DNA from: Henckelia pumila | Lineage: Eukaryota > Streptophyta > Magnoliopsida > Lamiales > Gesneriaceae | NCBI RefSeq assembly: GCF_033568475.1 | Contig: NC_133123.1 | Location: 138,710,062-138,774,061, forward strand | Length of the DNA stretch: 64,000 nucleotides | Direction: 5' to 3' | Part shown: positions 45,032 through 57,415 of the stretch, piece after piece | Numbering within the stretch: the first letter of the stretch is position 1 | Layout of the letters: every line of letters begins with the position of its first letter | The notes under the pieces: model-generated | What the model was told of the DNA's origin: nothing | Database searches by the model: none | The model's input: the letters and a program-made list of their open reading frames with translations, nothing else | Made by a program: the position numbers and the translations under genes

Positions 45032-45139
45032 TGAAGAATGTGAGATTTTGGAAGGGATTAGGCTTTTAGATTGGAATTTCAGTAACTTTGATGTTATGTT
45101 AAGAAGATGAGTGTGGTGGACACACGCCTTCTGCTATGG

Positions 45140-45148
45140 TATTTATAG
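45140..45148 (-). promoter_or_regulatory. TATA box of VTL gene B
   Basis: CTATAAATA on the minus strand about 108 bp upstream of the ATG, with the same flanks as gene A (CTTCTATAAATACCATAGC). Upstream similarity between the two genes continues for several hundred bp. Confidence 0.7.
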
Positions 45149-48100
45149 AAGGGGGAAAAGTGGAGCAATATTGATGAAATAAGTGGATGAGTTAGGGCTT
45201 GAATATTTGTTATAGTTCTATTAATTGAATTGCATGTACGCACACGTTGGATCTTAAAATGGGCATTTCCTCGTAAATCTAATAATTTGATAGGTTTTCT
45301 TTAAAAATATAGAGAGAGAGAGAGGATGACTAAAGAAAATAATATATTGTTATAACGTTTTCTTATCAAATGTACTTATATGTCTAAACATATATATAAC
45401 GATTTGAGGGGAGATGAGATGCCACCCTAACTAAGACATGTTAGGTCCATATATTTTCGGTGGAAGAAAAATCAACATTTTGTTTAGGATATTATATATC
45501 CTAAAAGTAACATCAAATTTATTCAATATGAGATATGTTCAACATATATAAATTCAGTAAGAAACCATGAGAATGGAGAAAATAGTTAGATATATAGTAA
45601 AGTTTGTGCTAACCGATTAATGTACAATTAATAACTATATACCTATCTATTGCTAAACATATTTAAGTGTAATTCTTCTTTTTCCCGAGGTCACATTTTA
45701 ATTTAAACAATTGGATTATGATGGGTTGTTCTGGGTTACTTTTATTATCATGAAATCTATTTGTAAATCTAATTTGAACTTAAAACATTCATGAACTATT
45801 ACTTCGATCTCTGGGCCTCTTGGTTTCATCTCTCTTTCTACACACACACATACTGTTCAAGTTGACTGTATTTGCCAGCCATTTGTATATACATGGTTCA
45901 TCCAAGATTTGTAAGGAGAGAAGCGTCTCACTTTATCAAAAAAAATTTACAAATTAGATAATTAAATTACAAATAAATACAATTTTTAAAAAATAATAAA
46001 GAAAAAAAGTGTCGCAATCCCCCTAAATTGAGGGCGTTTCACATTATTTGTGCATGTGTCGATCTATTGATTATTTTATGATAAAATCTAGCAAATTAAA
46101 GGAGCCTTAAACGTTGAGATAAATGTGGAGACACAATGTAATCAAAACATATCAGCTTTATATCTTTCAGGCCAGAAACTATTACCAACACGTATTGAAT
46201 TTAATCCTTTGATAGTCCACTGATGAAACATCACGCTATCTTACAAAAATCTTTTACTATTTGTAGTTTATTTCTTGAAAAATAAATTGAAGCAATTACT
46301 AGTGGAGTCGCTTTTCAATTGAAAAAGAATCTGATATATTATTTGTTTCATATATGGCAATAATAATCGTAGTACTTAGGACAATAAGTTAACGTATAGT
46401 TAAAGTTTTTTTCATTTTTAGTATATTTTACACCCGCGATTCCAAGCGCAAAAATAGATTCCGTCGTTTCCTTTAGTTGAAATTTTTGAATGTACTGATT
46501 CGTGAGAAGAGTCATGCATAAGCATGTTCTTTATATATTGTTCATTACAGAACAAGATTTCCATGCAGTTAGCAGACAATTAGGAATCACATGCATTCTA
46601 ACGTAAGAATTCGATTTGTATAGGATATGTAAACTGCATAACAGACTCGACTGATTCATGAGAAAAACACGAATAAATGCGGATACCCAAACATCACTTT
46701 TAGGTTCCTTTTCAGTTTTTCTTGTTAGATAAAATTTTTTATTAAAAGTTTTTCTTGTATAAAAAATTGATGAAGGTTTTGTTTAAAATTTTACAGAAAA
46801 AATATGTTATTATTGAATAAAATTATACATACATAAAAACTGATTATTATTTATTTATATTAAAACTGCTTATACCTTATAAAATTTTTTTCTTGAATTT
46901 GAAACTAAGTATTATATATGGGGAATTAATTGTCATAATTACGTGGGGCATAATCATTAATTATATGTATCACTATGAGTAACTTTTTTAAATTGCCTCT
47001 CAGGTCTCTTCAACTTTTTTGTCATTTTTATATTTTTTACTTAGAAATTATAATTAAAATTAGAGTACTTTAATACGGATTCAAAGATCCGAGATAGTAC
47101 TATCATTAATAAATTGTATTAAAGGCTTATATAACTTTTGCAGGTGAGAAGTCAACATTGTGTTTTGAAATATTGCAAAATATTTTTAAACTGTCATAAC
47201 TCATAATTCAGCGAACTTTAATTTGGTTAACTATTTTTTTTTTTGGTTAAATATTTGCATTGTTGCATAATGGGTGGTTAATTGGCAATTGTTTTGCTCG
47301 AATGTGACTGTTCGAATTTCGATACACAAGATAAAATTATAATGTTTTTGGTTTTATCTGATGTCGCTTGAATTCTTCCATGATTAAGATTTAAATAATT
47401 ATATTCGTCACGCAAACATATATATTAAATTAATTATTAATGACTAAATATGATAGAATATTATTAGCTTGGTAACCTAATTTAATTGGTGGCATTTCAC
47501 ATTGAGTGGAATCAATAAAGATATTGGATTGATGAAGAGGAAAGCACTAATTCATAAGGGGAAAAGGATAGAGACACGAAAAATTGGGAATGAGATAATA
47601 TTTGTAAATGGGAAGGAGTGTGCAATCCACACGAATGCCACCAACACGTAATATTATATATTCAAATTAAGTATATAAAGGTGTGCACAATTTCATATCT
47701 GTTTTCTCTTTCACTTTTCCATATTTTAAAAGTTTTGGAAGATGGGGGTATATACCCTTCCACTTATATGCATGTAATTATCATTAAATTGACCATCTAC
47801 CCCTTCAAGGATGGAATATGGCTATTCAATCCTTGTTTGTTTTTTATTTTATTTTATTTGATGCATTTAACATTATAATGTCTCAAATAATGAGGAAAAT
47901 TTCATGTGATGCGTTTTTTTATTTATTTCTTTTTTTTTACAGAGTGTGCATGAGAGAGGATCAATTCTTAGTGAACTAAATATGAATTTTATTGAATCAT
48001 GATTTCTCTTTATAAAATCTCAAGAACTGGATCTAATGAGATCACCTCTTGTCTCATTTGTAATAAAGATATATGATCCTTATCCGATTCATTAATAGTC

Positions 48101-48303
48101 TTATTTTTTTTATGTCAAAACTATTACTTTTTATTGTAAATATTCATTAATTGTATCGATCTATCTCAAAAATATATATAGATCTGTGAGACGACTATCC
48201 CGGCCCACAAGAGATTCAGTACTCTTATAAAATAAAAATTATTAATTCAGTTATCAATTGATTAATATATCTTTAACTTAATAAAAAATTAAACGGTCTC
48301 ATT
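45149..48303. other. Non-coding upstream flank of VTL gene B (partner of the inverted duplication)
   Basis: No gene is visible. The part 45149-47170 holds blocks that match, inverted, the region upstream of the VTL pseudogene at 1850-5100. The part 45300-45430 (AATAATATAT, ATGTCTAAACATATA, AACGATTTGA...GAGATGAGATGC) matches 31130-31250 upstream of gene A. The part 47180-48303 is AT-rich with no recognisable content; a short frame at 47618-47878 has no family features. Confidence 0.55.
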
Positions 48304-48526
48304 TAGGGGCGGGTTTTCGGTATACCGTATCAAAAATATCGGTATGAAAAAAATTCATATCGGTACCGATACTGAAATTTCAAAATTTTGATATAGAAAA
48401 AATCCATATTGATACCATATAGATACTCAAAAAAAATTTGTATACCGAAAAAATATCTGTATATCGAAAATTTTTCGATACGATATCCCAAAAATTCGAT
48501 ATTTTGGGTTCGGTATACCAACCCTA
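48304..48526. mobile_element. MITE, TACCGAA family, hAT-like (copy 3)
   Basis: A 223-bp element, opposite orientation to copies 1 and 2, with ends TAGGGGCGGGTTTTCGGTAT and, inverted, TAGGGTTGGTATACCGAA. An imperfect 8-bp duplication GTCTCATT (48296-48303) and GTCCCGTT (48527-48534) flanks it. Confidence 0.78.
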
Positions 48527-49938
48527 GTCCCGTTGCTATTAATTTGTAGAGTTTATATGTAGCTAGCTAGCTATACATGCGTGCATGATGCAATTATCTA
48601 TCTAAAACAGTAGTGTAATTGATCAAAATTAGGTTGCATTAATATCTACATGTTTACATTGATTATAGTAGTGTTTGAAAATGCTTTAAAAAGTGATTAT
48701 GAGATTTATTTTATTTTTTTTTACAAAATTCTGTAAAGAAAAACTCATATTTCCAAGCACTACCTAGTTTTGTTTTTCACAATGTCCAAAATTACTCTTT
48801 GCTCCAAATTAACGTATATGGGTCGAGTAATCTATACTATTGATTATATTTTTGGTTTTTTTAATATAAAAAATCGTATTCGTTCGACCTAGTTACATAA
48901 AATTAAATTTACTTTAGTAACCTTATTTAATTGAATATTCAAACTATGTTTACTTTTATTAATTAATATTAATAATAAAATATAAATGTACGTGTTGTAT
49001 AAAGTAATACAAGCATCGTCTGTGCTATATTGGTTAATGTAAATGATGGATGTTGTCTAGCTAGTTGACTCATTAGCTAGCCTTAATTAAACATTAATTA
49101 ATTTAAGTTTTAATGTTTTATTAATAAACTCAAGTCTATAAATATTCCGTAGACTCGAGTCCATAATCTTCCCAATAAATTATTCTACATATTTTTTGTT
49201 TTGGAATGAGATGTCCGTATGAACATATTATATAAAAAAATATTTTTTCGGTGTAGTATATATAGACTCATCTGCGAATGAATGAATAATGATGCTGAAT
49301 TAATTAGCTAGGTGATACGATATATCGATCTTGCTTGGTATCAGACGGAATATGTGAGAAACATTATAATACATTAATGTCTTTCAAAACAAAGTGAAAT
49401 TAACTATTTTTTAATTTAATAAAAAGTGATACAAACAAATTTAATGTCTTTTAAATCAAAGTGAAATTAACTATTTTTAATCTATACCAATTATCTATAC
49501 CAATTATTTTATTATATTATTATACCAAATATAAAAGTGTGAACCAAGGTCAAAGTTTTTCACTGTGTATTTTCAAATTTTTTCTTGGTTTGTACACACT
49601 TGATAAATTCTGTGAGAATATTTTTGTAAAAACAATTATTATGATAAGGTCAAAATTGACAAAGTTTATGCAAATTAGATAAGAATTTAGTTTCCAAAAA
49701 AATTAAAATACCAAAATATTTTGGTTTTTATTTTTCGCAGATAAAGTAAACATATTTTTTTCACAAAAATTTTAAAAATATTTTCCACAAAAATCTTAAT
49801 TAAATACTCATCCAGTTTTCTAAAAGACTGAAACACTGAAATAATTCAGTTTTTATTTGTTTGTAGATGAAATGAACATATATTTTTTTTAAAAAATCTT
49901 TTTTATTTTAATTTACGTAAAGACCTATTGAGCTAAAT
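48527..49938. other. AT-rich non-coding stretch left of gypsy 2
   Basis: No gene is visible. A short direct duplication of TTTAATGTCTTT..AA..AAAGTGAAATTAACTATTTTT lies at about 49375-49415 and 49440-49480. The last bases (AAAGACCTATT...TAAAT) resemble 60525-60550 on the other side of gypsy 2, so the element inserted in an already duplicated sequence. Confidence 0.5.
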
Positions 49939-52581
49939 TGTAACACCCGGTATTTTAAATACGTAAATCCGCATGCATAATTAGGATATTTAATTATTTA
50001 AATTTGTGATTTATGGGTTAAATAATTATGTGAATTATTTGTGCATGATTTAATTTATTTTTAAGCATTTAACCCATAATTAGTGATTTTTATGATTTTT
50101 AGTATTTTAATTATTTTATCGCGTAGACGGGACCGTGGACGGACGAGATGACAACTTTCTAGCCAATTAATTTCATGAGCCTTTTTAGAGCCCTAAAATA
50201 TTATTTTGAGTTTTATTACCTCAAAATTTTTAGTATTTAATTTTATATAATTTTAGGAGTCCATTTTATTCAAAATAAGCCAAAATATTAACTTTTTAGT
50301 ATTTTTAAAATTCCATTAAATTGATATTTCGAGATTTTAATATATCTAAGATATTTATCAGATTTCTTTTCTTAATTAGATTTTTTTTTAGTTATATATT
50401 TATATATTTAAAATCCTTAGTAATATATTTAATCTCCTAAAAACCTATTTTTATTAAAATCAAAACTTATCTACCCAAAACCCTCCCTTCAACCGATCAC
50501 TCACCTCCATCAGCCGCCACCCCCACTATTCATCATCTCCTTCGACCGAGACACCTCCAAGAACACCATAGCCACGTTTTTGAAGGTCCAAAACAAGTCG
50601 TCGTCGTCCCGTCGTCCCGGAATCGTCCCACGCTCGTTTTTCTCTTCGTTTTCCGGTGAAAGGCATGTTTCTTTCTCAAAAATTTTGTACTATATCAGTG
50701 GGTAATAGTGTGGGTGTGTATGCATCAGATTCTTTCAAATAATTTTCAGAAAAACGATTTGATTTTTTGTGGGTTGAAGCTTGTGTATTCGTGGTTCATT
50801 CATCTCACGTTTTTATCACTCTTGGATCGGTATTAGCTGCTGGTCAGGTCCAGTAGGTGGTGTAGAAGAGGTCTAGGCTGGAATGGCTCGAGTGGCTCGA
50901 GCCAAACAAGCCTAGAACCTTGGAAGAACAGTTCGGCCGAGGAAGGTGCAGATTAGGGTTCTCGAGAAGGGGGTGCTGGGCTCAGTGCGTGGGCTGCATG
51001 GACCGGGGTCAGGGGTTAGGTTCGAACCGCCCAGACGTGGGCTACGTCTGGGCGGCGGGACTCCGGCCAGGGGTGGCCGGAGCAAGGCAGCAGCCCTAGA
51101 AGGGCTGCTGCTCGCGGTGGCCGAGAAGGGAAGGAGGGGGGGGGGGGGAACTTCGGGTTTAGGGTTAGGTGTGGTCCGGGTCGGGTCAGTAGGGTAGTGG
51201 GTCGGGTTAAGTTGGTCCGGGTCCGGGTTTGGTGGGCCGGGCTCGAGTCTTTTTATTTTTAAAGTATTTTATGAATTAATTGGTTTTTGGGCCAATTAAT
51301 TAGAAATAAAATTATTTGGACTCCCAAATAATTTTATTTGGGCTTTTAAAATTTTAATTAAGTTAGTCCATTAATTTTATGGGCTTTTGAGCCCATAAAA
51401 GTTATTGGGCCAGTCTTTGGGCTTTGGGGCCCATTGGGCCAGTTTAAGTTGTTATTGGGCCTAGAGTGTTTTATGGGCTTAAAATTATTTTAATTGGGCT
51501 TAGAATAATTTTATTGGGCTTAAGTATGTTATTGTGCCAGATTTAAGTAAATGGGCTTGAGTGTTAGGGCCAGCAGTCCAGTACAATCCGTGAGAAATTT
51601 GCATGTGTCCTGATTATATATTTAATTATTTTTATGCATTGAAGTTATTTTAATATTTATATGTTAGTAAGAAATTAAATTAAATATATATGAAGGACAC
51701 ACATTTTATTTAAGTATATGCATTCATGAAATAATTTTATGCATAATTAAATGTTTAAGGTTGAGCAATAATAAAATATTTTATGTTGGAAGTTGAAGTA
51801 GTGTGACAATTTAAGGGGGATTCGTCCCCATATGTGAACTATTGAAGGGCAGTTTACTGCCAATTTAAGAGGTGATTCGTCACCGCCACGTACGTTGGTT
51901 TCCACGTTGATCAGTATTTAATGTATGATTTAAGGTTACACTACGGATACAACCATGCGATGTTAGAAATTTATCTGCTCAACAATATGTATGTATTATG
52001 TTATTTAAGTTAATTTAAGGTATGTTTATGCCATGATATTTTTTTTAGCATGCTCATTCATGTATATGTTATGTATTAATATTCAAGTGATTTAAATTAT
52101 TTTAAACCCTTGTTATGTTAGCATGTTGGGCCTCTAGGCTCACTACACTGGTATGGTGCAGGTGAGTTCGTAGAGGAGGATGTAGCTCCTACCGGAGGCG
52201 AGGACATATGAGCGGACATGCAGTGACCCCGTGACCGTGATAGATGTCTGAGTCACATTGCATGATTTAATTATGTCAGCATGTTACACTTTTTAATTAT
52301 TTTTCAGTGGTTGTGGTTTTGAATATTTACAGTACATGCAAATTTTACATCATTTTTCTATTGCAGTATTTTTAATTAAATGTTTGACTCAGTTATTTAT
52401 TTTATTTAAAGAATGCACTTTTATTTAAGTTATTTATTTATTTATTTATTTTAAATCTTTTTATTCTGTGCATGTATGTATGGGCATATATGTGCATATT
52501 TTATTTAGTAGGAATATATATAAAAAAAAAAAAATTCCGCATATTTATTTATTTAATAATTATAGAGTTAGGGTCGTTTCA
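49939..52581 (+). repeat. Gypsy 2, 5' LTR
   Basis: TGTAACACCCGG start and GGGTCGTTTCA end. The middle (about 50,870-51,240) is strikingly GC-rich, with GGGCGGCGGGACTCCGGCC and long G runs, inside otherwise AT-rich DNA, followed by many TTGGGC/GGGCTT steps (51,260-51,560). A run of about 14 G at 51137 is shorter in the 3' LTR. Confidence 0.92.
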
Positions 52582-52653
52582 GTTGGTATCAAAGCACGGT
52601 CCTTGGAGGGGTCATTACTGCTATGCGAGCTCAGAAATCCACGCTACCGGTCT

Positions 52654-52766
52654 GTAAGTTTTAAATGTTTATAGCATGATTTAATTTTTAGAATTTAAGT
52701 TAGCATTAATTTTAAACAACTTAGTTATGCATGGTGATTTACGTAAAGAAATATGTGGTGGTGCAG
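52654..52766 (+). other. Candidate leader intron of gypsy 2
   Basis: A strong donor GTAAGT at 52654 lies in the untranslated leader after the primer-binding site, and GGTGCAG at 52760-52766 is a good acceptor just one base before the gag ATG at 52768. The 113-bp segment between is AT-rich. Splicing would place the ATG close behind the leader. This is inference; nothing in the protein requires it. Confidence 0.4.
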
Positions 52767-52767
52767 A

Positions 52768-53811
52768 ATGCCTCCCAGACCGATGAACAGACGTGGGGGA
52801 TCTCCACCTACACCTCCACCTCCACCTCCGCAGAACCCTCTAGCAGCATTGGAGCAGGCCAATGCGAATATGATGGCAGGGATTACTGCTCTGTTAGAGC
52901 AGCAGGCTACTCGCCCTAGGTTGTCCCATGAGGAGGACGTTGCTGAGAGGTTCCAGAAGAAGGGACCCAAGGAGTTTGTTGGTACCACCGATCCTTTGGT
53001 GGCTGAGGGATGGATTCGCTCTCTGGAGTCCATCTTTGCTTATATGGGGATCACAGACACCGACATGGTGAACTGTGCGACGTACATGCTGAGGGGTGAC
53101 GCAGCGCTTTGGTGGGAGGGTGCTGCCAGGGGAGTTCACCTTCCTACACTGACATGGACAGAGTTTAGGCGTATCTTCTACGCCAAGTACTTCACAGAGG
53201 ATGTGCGCAGTCACATGATCCGGGAGTTTATGAGTCTCCGTCAGGGGGACAAGACAGTGGTCGAGTACGTGAGTCAGTTTGAGAGGGGCTGTCGCTTTGT
53301 GCCTCTGATTTCAGATAGTCCACCAGAGAAGTTGAGGCAGTTTGTGGAGGGTTTGAGGGCGGATATCAAGCATGATGTTCGCATGGCAGACGTCCTTACT
53401 TATGAGTCTGCGGTCAGTAGAACCTTGCGTTCCGAAGAGGGTCGGAGAGAGATCCAGAGGGAGCAGCAGGGGAAGAGGCAGTTTCAGGCTGGGTATCAGC
53501 AACCATCTTCGCAGCCTCCTGCGAAGAAGCAGTTTACAGGGCCGTCTAAGGGCCCGAATCCACAGCAGAGGCCACAGCAGCAGAGGGGCGGGGCCTCTAA
53601 TGCCATAGGTTATCTTACTTGCCCGAAGTGTCAGAAGATGCATTCGGGACCTTGTCTATTGGGAGCAGGAGTTTGCTACCACTGTAGGGAGCCAGGGCAT
53701 CAGATAGCTAACTGCCCGAGGAAGAAGAACACTGTTGGTAGAGTGTTTGTGATGCAGGCCGAGGAGGTAGATCCAGACACCTCCTTGATCACCGGTATAT
53801 CTTACCCCTAA
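52768..53811 (+). CDS. Gypsy 2 gag
   Basis: Start chosen at 52768 (MPPRPMNRRGG); an ATG at 52753 in the same frame adds five residues and lies inside the candidate leader intron. Capsid features: PKEFVGTTDPLVAEGWIRSL, ATYMLRGDAALWWEGA, FYAKYFTEDVRSHMIREFM and VVEYVSQFERG. A Gln/Pro-rich spacer follows, then a cysteine pair stretch CPKCQKMHSGPC and a CCHC knuckle CYHCREPGHQIANC that packs RNA. Unspliced, the frame ends at a TAA a few codons into the intron (GISYP). Spliced, it continues into protease. It is intact. Confidence 0.92.
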   Translation: MPPRPMNRRGGSPPTPPPPPPQNPLAALEQANANMMAGITALLEQQATRPRLSHEEDVAERFQKKGPKEFVGTTDPLVAEGWIRSLESIFAYMGITDTDMVNCATYMLRGDAALWWEGAARGVHLPTLTWTEFRRIFYAKYFTEDVRSHMIREFMSLRQGDKTVVEYVSQFERGCRFVPLISDSPPEKLRQFVEGLRADIKHDVRMADVLTYESAVSRTLRSEEGRREIQREQQGKRQFQAGYQQPSSQPPAKKQFTGPSKGPNPQQRPQQQRGGASNAIGYLTCPKCQKMHSGPCLLGAGVCYHCREPGHQIANCPRKKNTVGRVFVMQAEEVDPDTSLITGISYP

Positions 53812-53996
53812 CATTTTAATAATTTTCCTTTGGTTAAAATTTCGTCTGTAATTTGGAATTGTTGTTATTTGGGTTATTTAACTGCATGTTAGAATAAGAA
53901 GCATGTTTTACTTGTGATTAGAATTAAGAATTAGTAGTGACTCGTTGGGAAAAATTTAGTAGTGGTATGAAATTGTTGGGAATTTTCTGCATGCAG
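53795..53996 (+). other. Intron between gag and protease of gypsy 2
   Basis: The donor ACCG|GTATAT and acceptor TGCATGCAG|GG enclose 202 bp of AT-rich sequence with stops in all frames. Removing it joins the gag frame to the protease frame in phase: the split glycine codon (G at 53794, GG at 53997-53998) reads LITG then [16 protein letters not shown], which is a normal gag-protease passage for this family. This is strong sequence evidence for a real spliceosomal intron. Confidence 0.8.
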
Positions 53997-56900
53997 GGAG
54001 AATTCTAGTTGGAGGCAACTCCACATTTGCGTTGCTAGATTCAGGGGCTACGCATTCGTTTATCTCCCTGGAGTTTATCAGGCGGGTAGGCATCACACCT
54101 GAGAGTATTGACAGTGGGTATGATGTTACTATGCCGTCAGGGCAGATTATTTCTACCTCGAAGGTCATTCGAGGACTGGAGTTGGAGCTGCAGGGACACT
54201 CCATTCGAGCAGATGTGGTGGTTTTGCCATTGAGTGGATTCGATTTGATTTTGGGTATGGACTGGTTGACAGTCAATGGAGCTTCGATTGATTTTCGTCG
54301 GAGATCAGTGTCAGTGAGACCTACAGTAGGCGACCCGTTCACTTTTCATGCATCTCAGAACAGTGGTTTTCCTCGGGTGATATCTCTTATTCAGGCGAGG
54401 AAGTTGTTGAGACGGGGTTGCCAGGGGTTTCTAGCGAGTATCGTCACGACCTCAGAGCCATTTAGCAGATCATTATCAGAGATAGAGGTGGTTCGTGACT
54501 TTTCGGATGTCTTTCCAGAGGATATTGCAGGAATTCCACCAGTGAGAGATGTGGAGTTCATCATCGACTTGGTGCCAGACACCGTGCCTATCTCTAAGGC
54601 ACCGTACAGACTTGCTCCTACCGAGATGAAAGAGTTGAAGGAGCAGATTCAGGAGTTGTTAGAGAAAGGCTTTGTTCGTCCTAGCTTTTCTCCGTGGGGA
54701 GCTCCGGTGTTATTTGTGAAGAAGAAGGATGGCAGTATGAGACTGTGCATCGATTACCGAGAGTTCAACAGGGTCACAGTGAAGAACAAGTATCCACTGC
54801 CGAGGATAGAGGATTTATTTGACCAGTTGCAGGGAGCTTCAGTGTTCTCCAAGATTGACCTGCGATCTGGTATCATCAGTTGCGTGTTAGAGATGCAGAT
54901 GTGTCCAAGACTGCTTTCAGGACACGATATGGGCATTACGAGTTCTTAGTGATGCCATTTGGGATGACCAATGCTCCAGCGGTTTTCATGGATCTCATGA
55001 ACCGAGTCTTTCAGCCGTATTTAGATCAGTTCATCATAGTCTTTATTGATGATATCTTGATCTATTCTAGGAGCATCGAGGAGCATAAACAGCATCTTCA
55101 GACAGCGTTGCAGACTTTGAGGGAGCATCGTTTGTATGCCAAGTTCAGCAAGTGCGAGTTTTGGCTTGAGCAGGTGGCATTTCTGGGCCACATTATTTCG
55201 AGAGATGGGATTGCAGTTGATCAGTCGAAGGTTGAGGCAGTGCAGAATTGGGGTATTCCGAAGAATGCTTCGGAGATTCGCAGTTTTTTGGGTTTGGCAG
55301 GATATTATAGAAAGTTCATCAAGGGTTTTTCCTCTATTGCAGTACCCTTGACTTCCTTGACCAAGAAGAATGCGAAGTTTATCTGGAGTTCAGACTGTCA
55401 GAGGAGCTTCGATCAGCTGAAGGAAGCACTCACTACTGCACCAGTATTAGCAGTGACAGTACCACACGAGGAGTTAGTGGTGTACACCGATGCGTCTAAG
55501 CTGGGTTTAGGCACAGTACTTATGCAGTGTGGCAAGGTTATTGCGTATGCGTCGAGGCAGCTGAAGGTTCATGAGCAGAATTACCCGACGCATGACTTGG
55601 AGTTAGCAGCAGTGGTTTTCGCTTTGAAAATCTGGAGGCACTATCTGTATGGAGAGAAGTGCAAGATTTTCACAGACCACAAGAGTCTCAAGTACTTCTT
55701 CACACAGAAGGAGTTGAACATGAGACAGCGCAGATGGTTGGAGTTGGTGAAGGACTATGACTGTGACATTAGCTACCATCCGGATAAAGCTAATGTAGTG
55801 GCTGATGCTTTGAGTCGGAAGTCGTCAGTGGTATCATGTTTGACCGTACAGTTACCACTACAGAGCGAGATTCAGAGATTTGACTTGGAGTGTTATCCGA
55901 GTGGTCATGCACCGAGCTTGTCAGTGTTGACGGTGCAGCCAGTTCTGCGAGATCGGATTAGGGATGGACAGTCTACTGATGAGGAGTTGCAGCGATGGAG
56001 ACAGAGAGATGAGGCTAGGGGTAACCTCTTGTATACAGTGGTGGATGGTATCGTTCAGTACCGTGGTAGGATGTGGGTACCGAACGTCGATCAGTTGAGA
56101 GCTGAGATTGTAGCAGAGGCTCACACATCTCCGTACTCCATTCACCCTGGAAGTACGAAGATGTACAAAGATTTGCAGCTATTGTATTGGTGGCCCGGGA
56201 TGAAGAGTGACATCGGGAGAGTGGTGTCAGAGTGCTTGACTTGTCAGCAAGTCAAGGCAGAGCATCAGCGTCCAGCGGGACTTCTTAGACCTCTTCCTAT
56301 TCCGGAATGGAAATGGGAGCATATTACGATGGACTTTGTGGTTGGCTTACCGAGGAGTGCCAGAGGTTGCACAGCGATTTGGGTGATTGTGGATAGACTC
56401 ACCAAGTCAGCTCATTTCTTGCCGGTGAGGACTACTTATTCTTTGACACAGTATGCATAGCTTTACATCAGAGAGATTGTTAGACTGCATGGCATACCAG
56501 TGTCTATTGTGTCAGACAGAGATCCGAGATTCACATCTGCGTTTTGGAAGAGTCTGCACACAGCTTTGGGGACTAGGCTTTTGTTCAGTACAGCATTCCA
56601 TCCCCAGACAGATGGTCAGTCTGAGAGGGTGATCCAGGTTCTCGAGGATCTTCTGAGAGCTTGTGTCATTGATTTTCGGGGCTCTTGGGAGACTAGACTG
56701 CCATTAGTGGAGTTTACCTATAACAACAGTTTTCAGTCGTCTATAGGTATGGCTCCTTATGCAGCATTGTACGGGAGGAGATGCAGATCTCCTGTGCATT
56801 GGGATGAGGTTGGTGAGCGGATTCTACTGGGTCCTGAGATTGTGCAGCAGACAGCTGACATTGTGACTCAGATTCGAGATCGGATGAGGACTGCTCAGAG

Positions 56901-57369
56901 TCGGCAGAAGAGTTATGCAGATGCCAGACGACGAGATTTGGAGTTCGCTGTAGGTGATCACGTATTCCTGAAGGTGTCACCGATGAAGGGAGTAGTGCAT
57001 TTTGGCCGGAGAGGCAAGCTTAATCCGAGGTATATAGGGCCATTCGAGATCTTGGAGAGAGTTGGCACGTTGGCCTACCGTTTAGCTCTACCACCGGGGC
57101 TAGCGGCAGTGCACAACGTTTTCCATGTATCCATGCTTTGGAGATATGTCTCTAACCCATCGCATGTGTTGGATTTCGAGCCCTTGCAGTTGCCACCAGA
57201 TCTAGTGTATGAGGAGAGGCCAGTGCGGATCTTGGCAAGGGAGGAGCGGAGGCTTAGGACGCGGGTCATACCGATGGTCAGAGTCCAGTGGCTGAATCAC
57301 TCGGAGGAGGAAGCTACTTGGGAGACCGAGGCAGACATGAGGACTCGCTACCCGGAGTTGTTCAGGTAA
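53997..57369 (+). pseudogene. Gypsy 2 pol: protease, RT, RNase H, integrase, chromodomain
   Basis: Protease site [12 protein letters not shown] at about 54030. RT motifs [44 protein letters not shown] and catalytic [10 protein letters not shown] (about 55040). RNase H with [29 protein letters not shown] and [12 protein letters not shown]. Integrase with the H2C2 finger (HPGSTKMY ... CLTCQQVK), catalytic parts [19 protein letters not shown] and HPQTDGQSERVIQ, the FGRRGKLNPRYIGPFEIL module, and a chromodomain-like end VRVQWLNHSEEEATWETE...RYPELFR. Frame is lost by a missing base near 54870 (after KIDLRSG) and regained downstream, and TAG at 56458-56460 replaces an expected Gln after LTQYA. Otherwise it reads open to the TAA-type end near 57369. 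Confidence 0.93.
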
Positions 57370-57415
57370 GTACTTTAAATTTCGAGGACGAAATTCAATT
57401 TAAGGGGGGGAGAAT

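Noticed and set aside
50946-51197. ORF of 83 codons conserved in both gypsy 2 LTRs (58422-58667)
   Set aside because: Both LTRs derive from one template at insertion, so agreement is expected. Composition is Gly/Arg-rich from the GC-rich LTR block, and the G-run indel changes its end.
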